In this document: positions 32,289-40,789 of the stretch, piece by piece
Numbering within the stretch: position 1 is the first letter of the stretch
Layout of the letters: each line of letters opens with the position of its first letter
Assembly: GCF_030124145.1 (NCBI RefSeq)
Contig: NZ_JASKMS010000001.1
Span: forward strand, 372,001-436,000
Direction: 5' to 3'
From: Streptomyces sp. 378
GTDB lineage: Bacteria; Actinomycetota; Actinomycetes; Streptomycetales; Streptomycetaceae
DNA: 64,000 nt
Program-made: the position numbers and the translations under genes
Notes under the pieces: model-generated
The model's input: the letters and a program-made list of their open reading frames with translations, nothing else
Database searches by the model: none
What the model was told of the DNA's origin: nothing

Positions 32289-32923
32289 GCGGCTGCCGTC
32301 AGTTCGCGAGTGCTGTCCTCGGCAGGGGCGACGGCTCGGCCGAGGAAACTGCCGTTTACCGCTTGGCCGGTCCACGAGCCAGTTTCGACGACCGCGCCTG
32401 GCGGGTCCAGGAGGTCCTCACCAGGTCAGCGGCTTGCGGTTTCTTATTGCCTAGACCAATACGGGACAGCATCCTCCGTGTGCCCCAAGGTGCACGAAGG
32501 CCGCCCGACGAGGGGCATGGAGGATCTGTCCGACGCCTCACCGGCCGATTGTCACCGAATGTCGTAGCCGTCGAGGACGCGGTGGTGGTCGGGCGCATCG
32601 TCCGTAACCACCCCGACCTGGCCCCGCCGGGGACGAACTGCAAACTCCGGCCCTGAAGATCCGCACTCTACGAGCGCGGCGTCGAGGCGGAAGCCCTGTC
32701 GTGCGGAAGCGGGGCTGTCACAGCCGTCGCGGTCGCCACCTTGCGCGGACTGGTCGCACGACGAGCCGTCACCGTTCACCACCGCGCCGGGCAGCCGCTC
32801 ACGGTTCCGCCACATCCCGCCCGGCCAAACCGAACTCATACCAGGACGGAATCTCGCCCACCCGCGGGATGGCCTCTTGGCCGGGCGTGGCAGCCCTCGG
32901 GCATGCGAGATCCGCTGTAGAGA
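32289..32923. other. Gene-free region
   Basis: I see no supported gene in about 635 bases. Open frames on both strands have poor codon usage and no family match that I recognise. Confidence 0.4.
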
Positions 32924-32929
32924 ATGGGC

Positions 32930-33301
32930 ATGATTCTCAAGCATCCGTCCGACCGCGGAGGCTCGCGGAGCAAGCCGTTTGAGAGGCTGGCCGAGAATGC
33001 CTCGCGGTTCACCAGTTCGGCAACGTTCTTCGGGATCTGCCTGATCCTGGTCGCCGTGGCTGTCACGTTGCACGTGATCGGTTTGCCGATCACGTGGCTT
33101 CTGTTCGTGGGCGAGGCGATGTCGGCGGTGACCCTGCTCATGGTGGCGCTGCTGAAGAACTCCGAGCTGCGGGCCGAACGCGCCGTCCAGCGCAAGCTCG
33201 ACGCCATCGCGGCAGTCCTGCTGGAAGGACAGGAGGGCGACGGCCCAGGAGAAGCACACCAGAAGCTACGGTCCACCCTCTATTGGGAAGAGAACTCCTG
33301 A
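32930..33301 (+). CDS. Low-affinity iron permease family small membrane protein (123 aa)
   Basis: A short protein with two membrane helices, 'ATFFGICLILVAVAVTLHVI' and 'WLLFVGEAMSAVTLLMVALL', followed by 'NSELRAERAVQRKLDAIAAV'. This is the layout of the PF04120 family, named after a fungal low-affinity iron permease, though most bacterial members have no proven transport role. ATG 32930 or 32924 may be used; TAGAGA lies only a few bases upstream, hinting at a leaderless transcript. It stands alone. Confidence 0.7.
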   Translation: MILKHPSDRGGSRSKPFERLAENASRFTSSATFFGICLILVAVAVTLHVIGLPITWLLFVGEAMSAVTLLMVALLKNSELRAERAVQRKLDAIAAVLLEGQEGDGPGEAHQKLRSTLYWEENS

Positions 33302-33972
33302 TGCGCTCGGTTCTCGCCTCTGGGATTGAGGGTCGCACGGTTGGCGCGACTGATGCGTTCGTGAAGTCACCCGAGATCAAGCAAGGCGAACCAGGCTCTC
33401 ACCAGGGTCTGGTGCTCTCACCGCAGCATCATCACCGACGCTTGTGTCCCGGTTTCACGAGACTTCCCCCATAGGAATGCCAGTCGTGTCCACCTGAGCC
33501 GACAGCGGAGGTAACGCTCCTACCTGGCTCCCGTGCTGGGCCGCCCCTGGGTTGAGCGAGGGCGTCGGTCGACAGGGTCGCGTCGAGATGCATGCCGACG
33601 GTACGAAAGAGCTCGACCAGTGGGGCATCGCCCTCAGGGCGGTGATCAGCCCACAGCAATTTGCCGCCTCACAGAACGTCGGCGGGCATGCTCCAGCCTG
33701 CCCAACGCGAAAGGCCTGGCAGTCGTGTCGGCGGTCGCTGAACCGGTTCGCGGAACGGCGAGAAGTCGCAGGCTGTGGCGGTGTGAGACCTGCCCCGCAG
33801 GGAACCCGCATGCAGATAGAGGGCCTGAGCTTCCGCCGGCTCACGAACGTCGTCCTTGCTCCGCGGCGCTATGCGCCTCGCACAGGGCGGAAGCGCATCC
33901 CTCCGTGCGGCCCGGTCTCAGCAGCTCCCGAGGCGGTGCCGAGCCATCCCCTTTGGAGAGAGTGTCACCATC
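33302..33972. other. Gene-free region before the desaturase gene
   Basis: No gene is supported in 670 bases, although frames are open on both strands (for example 33455-33844 minus). Composition is less GC-rich than the neighbours in places. GGAGAG at about 33955 is the desaturase ribosome site. Confidence 0.4.
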
Positions 33973-35016
33973 ATGGCCAGAAGTACCACGCTTCACCCGC
34001 CGTCGTCGGCGCTGCCCGGCAGTGACTTCGCCCGGCTGTCGAGGAAGATCGCCGATGCCGGGCTGATGGGCCGCCGTCCCGGCTACTACGCACTGCGGAT
34101 CACCGTGGTCGCCGGGCTCTACGTCGGCGGGTGGGCCACCGTCGAGCTCATCGGTGACAGCTGGTGGACCCTGACCGTCGCCGCTTTCCTGGCCGTCGTC
34201 TTCGGTCAGGTCGCCCTGCTCGCCCATGACGCGGCCCACCGTCAGGTGTTCCGCCGGCGCCGGGCCAGCGAGGTGTCCGGACGGATCGCCGGTGCCGGTA
34301 TCGGGATGAGCTACGGGTGGTGGCAGGACAAGCACACCCGCCACCACGCCAACCCCAACCACGAGGAGCTCGATCCCGACCTCGACCCCGACCTGCTGGT
34401 CTGGTCCCAGGACCAGGCCCGGGTCGCCACCGGGCTCCCCCGCCTGATCGGCCGCTGGCAGGCGTTCCTGTTCTTCCCGCTCCTGACACTGGAGGGCTTC
34501 AACCTGCACGTGTCGAGTGTGAAGGCATTGGCCAATCGCTCGCTCAAACACCGAGCGCTCGACGGCGTCCTGCTGTTCGCGAACTTCGCGCTCTACCTGA
34601 CCGTCCTGTTCTGGTTGCTGCCCCTCGGTATGGCGATCGCCTTCCTCGCCGTCCACCAGTGCTTGTTCGGCGTCTACCTCGGCTCCCTCTTCGCGCCCAA
34701 CCACAAGGGCATGCCGATCCTGAAGGGCGAAGACCGCCCGGACTTCCTGCGCCGCCAGGTGCTCACCTCGCGCAACGTGCGCGGCGGTCGGCTCACCGAC
34801 ATCGCGCTGGGCGGGCTGAACCACCAGATCGAGCATCACCTGTTCCCCAGCATGCCCAGCCCCAACCTGCGCCGGGCGCGGACCATCGTCCGGCGCTACT
34901 GCGAAGACCTGGGCGTGGACTACGTGGAGACCGGGCTGATCACCTCGTACCGGCTTGCTCTCACCAGTCTCCATCAGGCGGGAGCACCGCTCCGGAGGAC
35001 CCGGGTTTCCGCGTAG
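33973..35016 (+). CDS. Membrane fatty acid desaturase (347 aa)
   Basis: A di-iron acyl desaturase of the membrane FADS type. The three histidine boxes are present: 'LLAHDAAHRQVF' (HDAAH), 'DKHTRHHANPNHEELDPD' (HTRHH), and 'GLNHQIEHHLFPSMP' (HQIEHH). Four to six hydrophobic helices separate them. It introduces a double bond into membrane or CoA-bound acyl chains, probably with a ferredoxin or rubredoxin supplied elsewhere. ATG 33973 has GGAGAG upstream. No redox partner is adjacent. Confidence 0.9.
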   Translation: MARSTTLHPPSSALPGSDFARLSRKIADAGLMGRRPGYYALRITVVAGLYVGGWATVELIGDSWWTLTVAAFLAVVFGQVALLAHDAAHRQVFRRRRASEVSGRIAGAGIGMSYGWWQDKHTRHHANPNHEELDPDLDPDLLVWSQDQARVATGLPRLIGRWQAFLFFPLLTLEGFNLHVSSVKALANRSLKHRALDGVLLFANFALYLTVLFWLLPLGMAIAFLAVHQCLFGVYLGSLFAPNHKGMPILKGEDRPDFLRRQVLTSRNVRGGRLTDIALGGLNHQIEHHLFPSMPSPNLRRARTIVRRYCEDLGVDYVETGLITSYRLALTSLHQAGAPLRRTRVSA

Positions 35017-35020
35017 GGAC

Positions 35021-35178
35021 TGAACAGCCGCCATATCCAGGTCCAGCTCGCTGTCGGGCCCGGACACCATCCACTGGAAGTCGCTCGCGCCGTCCGGGCC
35101 GCCCTGGCGGAAGCAGCCACCTCTGACACTCCCGGCCCGGTCGCCGCCGCCGTCCTCATCACAGAAACCGCGCCCTAG
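35021..35178 (+). pseudogene. Possible Asp23/Gls24-type protein, C-terminal remnant
   Basis: An open frame reads 'VQLAVGPGHHPLEVARAVRA' then 'ALAEAATSDTPGPVAAAVLI', then TETAP and a stop, similar to the C-terminal half of Streptomyces Asp23/Gls24-like proteins. No start or N-terminal half is present, so it would be a fragment left between the desaturase and the IS remnant. Recognition is by eye and tentative. Confidence 0.35.
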
Positions 35179-35180
35179 CT

Positions 35181-35432
35181 CTATTGGCGGCGCGGGCTCG
35201 TGTGCGGGCGGGAGGAACGGTCGGACGTGCCGGCTTCGCCGAACTGCCGGTAGCGCTCAGCCCATCGCTGGGCCGTGGTGGGTGAGACCTGGAAGCGTTC
35301 GGCGGCCCGCCGCAACGGCCAGCGGTCCTCGACCACGCAGCGGGCCAGGCGCAGGCGTCCGGTCTCGGTCAGGGGTGCCTTACGGTGGACCGCGAGGGCC
35401 TTTCTGGTTGGTGTGGACGTCGCAATCCACAC
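35181..35432 (-). pseudogene. IS481 family transposase, N-terminal remnant
   Basis: About 70 codons include 'LTETGRLRLARCVVEDRWPL' and 'RRAAERFQVSPTTAQRWAER', the helix-turn-helix head of Streptomyces IS481-type transposases, ending SDRSSRPHTSPRRQ and a stop. The whole DDE catalytic core is missing, so it is dead. The adjoining inverted repeat at 35394-35449 overlaps its start. Confidence 0.75.
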
Positions 35433-35449
35433 CGAACCGGAAGGCCCTC
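35394..35449. repeat. Imperfect inverted repeat at the IS481 remnant
   Basis: Two 24-base arms, 35394-35417 and 35426-35449, are complementary at 20 of 24 positions with an 8-base spacer. The left arm encodes the start of the transposase frame. It may be an IS end plus an internal sub-terminal repeat, or a hairpin that shields the transposase start from read-through. Confidence 0.6.
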
Positions 35450-35550
35450 ACCTGTTCAAGATCCCTCAGCCGAGACCTGGCTCCCCCGTCCACAACCTCC
35501 CCGGACGGAACACCTGGAGCGGGACGAACTGCCGGAGGCAGTCCGCGCGG

Positions 35551-36369
35551 TCACTCCGGGTCGCGGTTGAACACCGCCTTCGACCAGCGGTAGCCGAGCG
35601 CCGCCAGGCCCAGGCACCAGACGATGGTGATCCACCCGTTGTTGCCGATCTCGGTGCCGAGCAGCAGTCCGCGCAAGGTCTCGATGGCGGGCGTGAACGG
35701 CTGGTACTGGGCGATCGGCTGGAACCAACCTGGCATCGCGTCGACCGGGACGAAGGCGCTGGAGATGAGCGGCAGGAAGACCAGCGGCAGTGCGTTGTTG
35801 CTGGCTGCCTCGGCGCTGGGGCTGACCATGCCCATCCCGACCGCGATCCAGGTGAACGCCAGGGCGAACAGCGCGAGCAGCCCGAACGCCGCCAGCCACT
35901 CCAGGACTGTGGCATCCGTGGACCGGAAGCCGATGGCCACGCCAACGGCGCCGACGAGAGCCACGCTGATGACCGACTGCACCACGCTGCTGATGACGTG
36001 TCCGATGAGCACGGAACCGCGGTGGATCGCCATGGCGCGGAAGCGGGCGATGATGCCCTCGGTCATGTCCATGGAGACGGACACCGCGGTGCCGACCAGG
36101 GTGCCGCCGATGGTCATCAGCAGGATGCCCGGGACGAGATACGCGATGTACTCCGAGCGGTCGGCGCCGCCACCGTCGATGCCCGCGCTCATCACGTCGC
36201 CGAAGACGTAGACGAACAACAGCAGCAGGACGATCGGCGTGAGCAGCAGATTCAGGGTGAGGGAGGGGTAGCGTCGCGCGTGCAGGAGGTTGCGGCGCAG
36301 CATCGTGGAGGAGTCGCGCAGGGCGAGGGAGAGCCGGGTCGGGTGGGCGGGAGCCGGGGTTGTGCTCAT
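35551..36369 (-). CDS. ABC-2 type transporter permease, DrrB-like (272 aa)
   Basis: Six membrane helices with the ABC-2 pattern: 'LNLLLTPIVLLLLFVYVFGD', 'YIAYLVPGILLMTIGGTLVG', and 'LPLVFLPLISSAFVPVDAMP' before the last helix pair. It overlaps the ATPase gene by four bases. Such permease/ATPase pairs in Streptomyces export anthracyclines and other natural products or lipids; no biosynthetic genes are next to it, so its substrate is open. Confidence 0.87.
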   Translation of the reverse strand: MSTTPAPAHPTRLSLALRDSSTMLRRNLLHARRYPSLTLNLLLTPIVLLLLFVYVFGDVMSAGIDGGGADRSEYIAYLVPGILLMTIGGTLVGTAVSVSMDMTEGIIARFRAMAIHRGSVLIGHVISSVVQSVISVALVGAVGVAIGFRSTDATVLEWLAAFGLLALFALAFTWIAVGMGMVSPSAEAASNNALPLVFLPLISSAFVPVDAMPGWFQPIAQYQPFTPAIETLRGLLLGTEIGNNGWITIVWCLGLAALGYRWSKAVFNRDPE

Positions 36370-37358
36370 CGGACAGCCTCCTCGGGCTGGTCGGTGCCGC
36401 CGGTCAGGGCGAAGAACACGTCGTCGAGGTCGGGGGTGTGCGTGGTCAGCTCGTCGGCCTCGATACCGGCGGAGTCCAGCCAGTCGAGGATGGAGCGCAG
36501 CTCGCGCTGGCTGCCGTCGCTGGGGATCTGCAGCGCCAGCGCCTCATCGTCCCGGGTGACCTCACGCAGCGCGGAGGCGGCTCTCTGGTATGCGGACGGA
36601 TCGGTGAAGCGCAGACGGACATGCCCGCCGGGGATCAGCCGTTTCAGCTCGTCGGCGGTGCCCGCGGCGGCGATCCTGCCGTCGTTGAGCACCGCGATGC
36701 GGTCGGCGAGCTCGTCGGCCTCTTCCAGGTATTGGGTGGTGAGGAAGACGGTCACCCCGTCGGAGACGAGCTCGCGGATGATCTGCCACATGTTGTGGCG
36801 GGAGCGCGGGTCGAGGCCGGTGGTCGGCTCGTCGAGAAAGATGATCCGCGGGTTGCCGACCAGGGTCATGGCGATGTCCAGGCGGCGCTTCATCCCGCCG
36901 GAGTAGGTGGAGGCGGGCTTCTTCGCGGCCTCGGTGAGGTCGAACCGCTCCAGCAGCTCGGCGGCGACCTGCCGCCCCTCGCTCTTGGACAGGTGGTGCA
37001 AATCTGCCATGAGGAGCATGTTCTCCTCGCCGGTGATCAGCCCGTCGACGGCGGAGAACTGCCCGGTGACACCGATCGCGGCGCGCACCCCGTCCGGGGA
37101 GGTGGCGACGTCGTGGCCCGCGACCTGGGCCTGTCCGCCGTCGGCGGTGATGAGCGTGGACAGGATCTTCACGACGGTGGTCTTGCCGGCGCCGTTGGGC
37201 CCGAGCAGCGCGAACACGGACCCGGCAGGGATACGCAGATCGATTCCGTCCAGAACGGTCTTGTCGCCGTACGACTTGCGCAGACCGACGGTGGAGACGG
37301 CAGCCGACGACTGCTGACCGTCACCCCGCCTGGGCGTGGGCATGACAGATGAAGGCAT
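36366..37358 (-). CDS. ABC transporter ATP-binding protein, DrrA-like (330 aa)
   Basis: ATPase with Walker A 'LLGPNGAGKTTVVKILSTLI', signature 'STYSGGMKRRLDIAMTLVGN', Walker B 'IIFLDEPTTGLDPRSRH', and the DrrA-specific C-terminal region with 'LTGGTDQPEEA'. It energises the ABC-2 permease encoded next. The start is ATG 37358 or 37343. It lies 62 nt after the DUF4097 gene, so the unit is probably RHH regulator, DUF4097, ATPase, permease. Confidence 0.9.
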   Translation of the reverse strand: MPSSVMPTPRRGDGQQSSAAVSTVGLRKSYGDKTVLDGIDLRIPAGSVFALLGPNGAGKTTVVKILSTLITADGGQAQVAGHDVATSPDGVRAAIGVTGQFSAVDGLITGEENMLLMADLHHLSKSEGRQVAAELLERFDLTEAAKKPASTYSGGMKRRLDIAMTLVGNPRIIFLDEPTTGLDPRSRHNMWQIIRELVSDGVTVFLTTQYLEEADELADRIAVLNDGRIAAAGTADELKRLIPGGHVRLRFTDPSAYQRAASALREVTRDDEALALQIPSDGSQRELRSILDWLDSAGIEADELTTHTPDLDDVFFALTGGTDQPEEAVR

Positions 37359-37420
37359 GGGGCCCTCCGATCGAAGGCTGATAAGTGAGTGGGAGAAGGG
37401 GCCGGTTGACGATGTGGTGT

Positions 37421-38269
37421 TCAGGCCCTGGCGCGGCGGACGTCGATGTTGCCGTGTTTGGTGCGGGCGCGGACCTTGACCGTGTCCTCGGCCTGCTCCG
37501 GGCTTTCGGACGCGGTCAGCGTGTTGCGCACCTGGCCGGAGTTCGAGCTGACGTCGAGCCAGGCGGCCGTGCCCTCGCGGACGCCGACGTCGATGGCGCC
37601 GTAATTGGTCTCCAACTGGACGCTGCCGCGGGCCACTTCACCCACCCGCAGGGTGCCGTGGGCGGTGGTGGCGGTGACCGAGTCCTCGGCGCGCCGGATC
37701 TCGATGTCGCCGTTGGCGCCGCTCACCCGCAGCTCGCCGATCGCGGCGTCGACGGTCGTGGTGCCGTGCGAGTTCTTCAGGACGGCGGGGCCGTCGACGA
37801 GGCCGACGCGCAGGCTGCCGGAGCTGGTGGTGATCTCGGCCCTGCCCTCGATGCGGTCCACGGTGATCGAGCCGTGCGACGCGGTCAGCTGGAGCGGGCC
37901 CGTCGTGTCGAGGCGGACGTCGCCGGACGAGGTCTTCACACTGACCTCGCCGAGCCGGCCCTCGCCGAGCACCTGGGCCCAGGCGCCGGTCATGTCGATG
38001 CGCGAGTCCGCAGGCAGTTCGACCGTCACGTCGACGGTGCCGGTGCGGCCGAGCCCGAGCAGATTGCCCTTGGGCGTCCTGACGGTCAGTACGGCGCCCG
38101 CGTAGGTGACCTCGGTCTGCTCCGCCGCCCGTACGTCCAGGTCCTTCTTCGGGTCGCGGGGCCGCACCTCGACAATGGTGTCGGGGCGGTCGCCGGCGGT
38201 GAACTGGATGGAACCGGCCTCCACGCGCGCGGTGACCGAGATCGGTTCGGGAGTATCGAAAGAAGGCAT
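37421..38269 (-). CDS. DUF4097 family beta-strand repeat protein (282 aa)
   Basis: A repeat protein with regularly spaced 'SSGDVRL', 'SHGSITV', 'SSGSLRV', 'SHGTTTV', 'ANGDIEI', 'AHGTLRV', 'NYGAIDV', 'KHGNIDV' units, predicted to form a right-handed beta-helix as in DUF4097/DUF4098 proteins. There is no signal peptide or membrane helix, so a cytosolic scaffold role is likely. DUF4097 genes are often placed with ABC-2 exporters and membrane stress genes; here it lies between a regulator and a DrrAB-like pair. Confidence 0.85.
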   Translation of the reverse strand: MPSFDTPEPISVTARVEAGSIQFTAGDRPDTIVEVRPRDPKKDLDVRAAEQTEVTYAGAVLTVRTPKGNLLGLGRTGTVDVTVELPADSRIDMTGAWAQVLGEGRLGEVSVKTSSGDVRLDTTGPLQLTASHGSITVDRIEGRAEITTSSGSLRVGLVDGPAVLKNSHGTTTVDAAIGELRVSGANGDIEIRRAEDSVTATTAHGTLRVGEVARGSVQLETNYGAIDVGVREGTAAWLDVSSNSGQVRNTLTASESPEQAEDTVKVRARTKHGNIDVRRARA

Positions 38270-38351
38270 GGCTGTCCCGTCCTCTTGAGTCCTTGGGTCG
38301 TCCCTGCTGGTGGGACGTGGTGGGGGTGAAGTGGTGCTGGTGGGGGCGCGG

Positions 38352-38870
38352 CTAGCGCACCCAGCCCGTGAAGCTCTGTCCGACGGTCTGGGTCTTCTCC
38401 GTCGTACGCGGCCGGGTGCCGCCGTCGATCGCGGCCGACACGGCGCGCACCAGCCACGCGTTGACCGACAGGCCCTCGCGGCTCGCGGCCTCCTCGGCGC
38501 GGGCCTTGAGGTGGGCCGGCAGGCGTAGGTTGACGCGGGCAGTGCCGCCCTCGTCGCCGTCGGCCGGGGCCGTGGTCCTGAGAGGTTCGACGGGCGCGGC
38601 CGGCTCCGCGGGGGCGCCGCCGTCGGTGGGTGGCGGTGTCACCACGAAGTCCGGGTCGAGCCCGCGCAGCCGTACGTCGACCGAGCCGGGGGCGAGTTCG
38701 CGGGTGATCTCGTCCATCGCGGCGGAGAGCACGTTGAGCATGGTCAGGCGGGTCGCCGACTCCAGGGGCGCGATAAGCCTCGCGGCCAGCTCTCGGGCTT
38801 CGTCGCCGCCGGCTTCGGCGGCCACCGCGAGTTCGCGGTGAAGGTTGTCGACATACGGGGTGAGGTCCAT
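38352..38870 (-). CDS. Ribbon-helix-helix regulator, HicB/Arc-like C terminus (172 aa)
   Basis: Residues ~1-60 are helical ('EARELAARLIAPLESATRLT'), a Pro/Ala linker follows, and residues ~110-145 are a ribbon-helix-helix: 'ARVNLRLPAHLKARAEEAAS' then 'REGLSVNAWLVRAVSAAI'. This motif is the DNA-binding part of HicB-type antitoxins, but no HicA toxin gene is near, so it is more likely a stand-alone regulator. Its start codon lies inside the first of two ATGGCGCCAT palindromes, which points to autorepression. It leads the DUF4097/ABC operon. Confidence 0.8.
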   Translation of the reverse strand: MDLTPYVDNLHRELAVAAEAGGDEARELAARLIAPLESATRLTMLNVLSAAMDEITRELAPGSVDVRLRGLDPDFVVTPPPTDGGAPAEPAAPVEPLRTTAPADGDEGGTARVNLRLPAHLKARAEEAASREGLSVNAWLVRAVSAAIDGGTRPRTTEKTQTVGQSFTGWVR

Positions 38871-38900
38871 GGCGCCATCATGGCATCACAATGGCGCCAT
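38869..38900 (-). promoter_or_regulatory. Twin ATGGCGCCAT palindromes at the RHH operon start
   Basis: Perfect 10-bp palindromes ATGGCGCCAT at 38869-38878 and 38891-38900, centre-to-centre spacing 22 bp (two helical turns), with a half-site ATGGCAT between them. The spacing and symmetry suit cooperative binding of RHH dimers. More related sites follow to the right. Confidence 0.65.
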
Positions 38901-39469
38901 GCGCAAGCCCGAGTGGCACCTCCCAGTGGAGGGACTTGAAGGCGAACACCCTGAGCTGCGAGCACGCAGGTAGGGTGCACCGAGTCATTGTGGCGCCCTG
39001 CACGCTCACGCGCCTCGGGAGCGCGGAATGACGCCAAGGGATGCCGCCCGGCGCCACCTTGGCCTATGTGGCGCCATACGGATGTCGCGAGAAGGTGACC
39101 CGCCGCCTCTCGTTCGCGGCTGGGCCCAGCCCAGACCGGAATTCAGCGACACAGGGGCCCTCCGAGTCTCTGACGGGGCATCGGTGTGGGCGGAGCGAAT
39201 CTCAGAGCAGTCCCGGTCCGACATCAGCCGGCGTTGATGCATGCGGGTGCGTGCGCTGGCGCGCCACCCACCCCCACGCCTGTGGCGCGCGCCGAAGCTG
39301 TGGCGAGCCTCTGGCCTGCGCTTTCGCGACCGACATCCACTCTGTGGTGCGATTTGGGCTCGATGTGACGCCACCCCTGCGCCATAGTGGCACCACCGGC
39401 AGGGACTCCTCGGCGGCGCAGGCCGAGGGGTGCGCGTCTTCGCGGAGTGAGCCATCAAGGGGGCGGATC
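38901..39469. other. Gene-free region with scattered TGGCGCC sites
   Basis: No gene is supported in ~570 bases. Related sites occur at about 38990 (TGTGGCGCCCT), 39050 (GGCGCCACC), 39068-39077 (GTGGCGCCAT), 39257, 39282, 39365 (GTGACGCCAC) and 39379-39397. Together with the two at the operon start they give about nine sites in 530 bases. Confidence 0.45.
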
Positions 39470-39745
39470 ATGGAGACAGCACAGAACCAGGAGCAGAGGC
39501 TCAGCGTGGGCGGTGGCGGTACCGGGATGTCGACCGGACTCGGCCCCTTCTGCGCGTCGGGTTCCCTCGGCGGCCATCGACGGCGTACCCGTACGCGGCG
39601 TACGACACGATCTCGTGCGGTGGCCCCGTCGGCCGCGCGACTGGACCGGGCGCGCCGTCAGGCGGAGCGGGCTCAGCAGGAGACGGAGCGCGATGTCGCC
39701 ATCGCTCAGTCGCGCGGGCTGAGGCGGCGGAGAACACCGCTATGA
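39470..39745 (+). CDS. Possible small basic protein (91 aa)
   Basis: A 91-codon frame with ATG 39470. It has a Gly-rich N-terminal part, an Arg-rich centre and a C-terminal heptad-like stretch 'RLDRARRQAERAQQETERDV'. The ribosome site is GGGGG. It ends one base before the convergent fbpC-like gene ends. No family is recognised; codon usage is only moderately Streptomyces-like. Confidence 0.35.
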   Translation: METAQNQEQRLSVGGGGTGMSTGLGPFCASGSLGGHRRRTRTRRTTRSRAVAPSAARLDRARRQAERAQQETERDVAIAQSRGLRRRRTPL

Positions 39746-40789
39746 GTGGAGGCCCGCCTCTCCCACCACTCGGATGCCCGTCTCCTCCCCGGGACGGACC
39801 GCGAGCCGGCCCGCGACGCGGATGGCGACCGGGATGCCGTGGCCCTCGACTGCCACGGTGACCATGGCGTCGTGGCCGTAGTAACAGACGTCGGTCACCG
39901 TGCCCCTGACCGCGCCCTCGTGGTCCACGTCGGTCAGCCGGAGCTGTTCCGGACGGAGCAGGACCGTGCCGGCGCGCACGCCGCCCGGCGGGGTGGCGAG
40001 GGGCACAGGGCCCAGGACGGTCCGGGCTGTGCCGTTGCCGTCGTTGTCGACGGTGCCGGGGAGCAGGACGGCGTCGCCGACGAAGTCGGCGATCCAGGGG
40101 TCGGCGGGGTGGCGGTAGAGGTCCTGCGGGGTGGCGCACTGGGCGACCCCGCCGTCCCGTACGACGGCGACGAGGTCAGCGGTGGACAGGGCCTCCTGCT
40201 GGTCGTGGGTGACGAGGACAGCCGTGGCGCCGGTCGTCCGCAGGGCGGCCCGTACGTCGGACCGCACTTCCGCCCGCAGCGCGCTGTCGAGGGCGTTGAA
40301 CGGCTCGTCCAGAAGCACGAGTTGCGGGCGCGGGGCGAGCGCGCGGGCCAGCGCGACGCGCTGTTGCTGACCGCCGGACAGTTCGTGCGGCATGCGGTCG
40401 CCGTACCCGGCGAGGCCCACCAGTTCCAGCAACTCCTCTGTCCTGCGCCACCGTTCGGACCGGTCGAGGCCCCGCAATCCGAAGGCGACGTTGCGGGCCA
40501 CGCTCAGGTGCGGGAAGAGGGCGCCCTCCTGGGGCACGATGCCGATGCGGCGGCGCTCCGGCGGCAGGTGGACGCCGAGGCCGGCAAGCGTCCGGTCGCC
40601 CAGGCGGACCGTGCCCGCGTCGGCGCGCAGGAACCCGGCGACGATCCGCAGCATGGTGGTCTTGCCGCAGCCGGAAGGGCCGAGTACGGCGGCCAACGCG
40701 CCCGCCGGGACGGTGAGTCGCAGTTCCCGCAGGACCGGCTCTCCGGCTCCGTAGGACTTGGTGAGCCCTTCCACGTGGAGTTCGTTCAT
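39740..40789 (-). CDS. Ferric iron ABC transporter ATP-binding protein, FbpC-like (349 aa)
   Basis: ATPase with Walker A 'AVLGPSGCGKTTMLRIVAGF', Q loop 'GIVPQEGALFPHLSVARNVA', signature 'MPHELSGGQQQRVALARALA', Walker B 'LVLLDEPFNALDSALRAE', H loop 'VLVTHDQQEALSTADLVAVV', and a C-terminal TOBE/OB region (residues ~245-349) typical of FbpC. It powers uptake of Fe3+ delivered by the binding protein. ATG 40789 overlaps the permease stop (ATGA). A predicted iron box lies upstream of the operon. Confidence 0.9.
   Translation of the reverse strand: MNELHVEGLTKSYGAGEPVLRELRLTVPAGALAAVLGPSGCGKTTMLRIVAGFLRADAGTVRLGDRTLAGLGVHLPPERRRIGIVPQEGALFPHLSVARNVAFGLRGLDRSERWRRTEELLELVGLAGYGDRMPHELSGGQQQRVALARALAPRPQLVLLDEPFNALDSALRAEVRSDVRAALRTTGATAVLVTHDQQEALSTADLVAVVRDGGVAQCATPQDLYRHPADPWIADFVGDAVLLPGTVDNDGNGTARTVLGPVPLATPPGGVRAGTVLLRPEQLRLTDVDHEGAVRGTVTDVCYYGHDAMVTVAVEGHGIPVAIRVAGRLAVRPGEETGIRVVGEAGLHS

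Noticed and set aside
33455..34025. Overlapping ORFs on both strands upstream of the desaturase
   Set aside because: No recognisable domain, unfavourable codon usage, and one overlaps the desaturase start.
38352..38870. HicAB toxin-antitoxin system
   Set aside because: The ribbon-helix-helix part is HicB-like but there is no HicA-type toxin gene in the neighbourhood.
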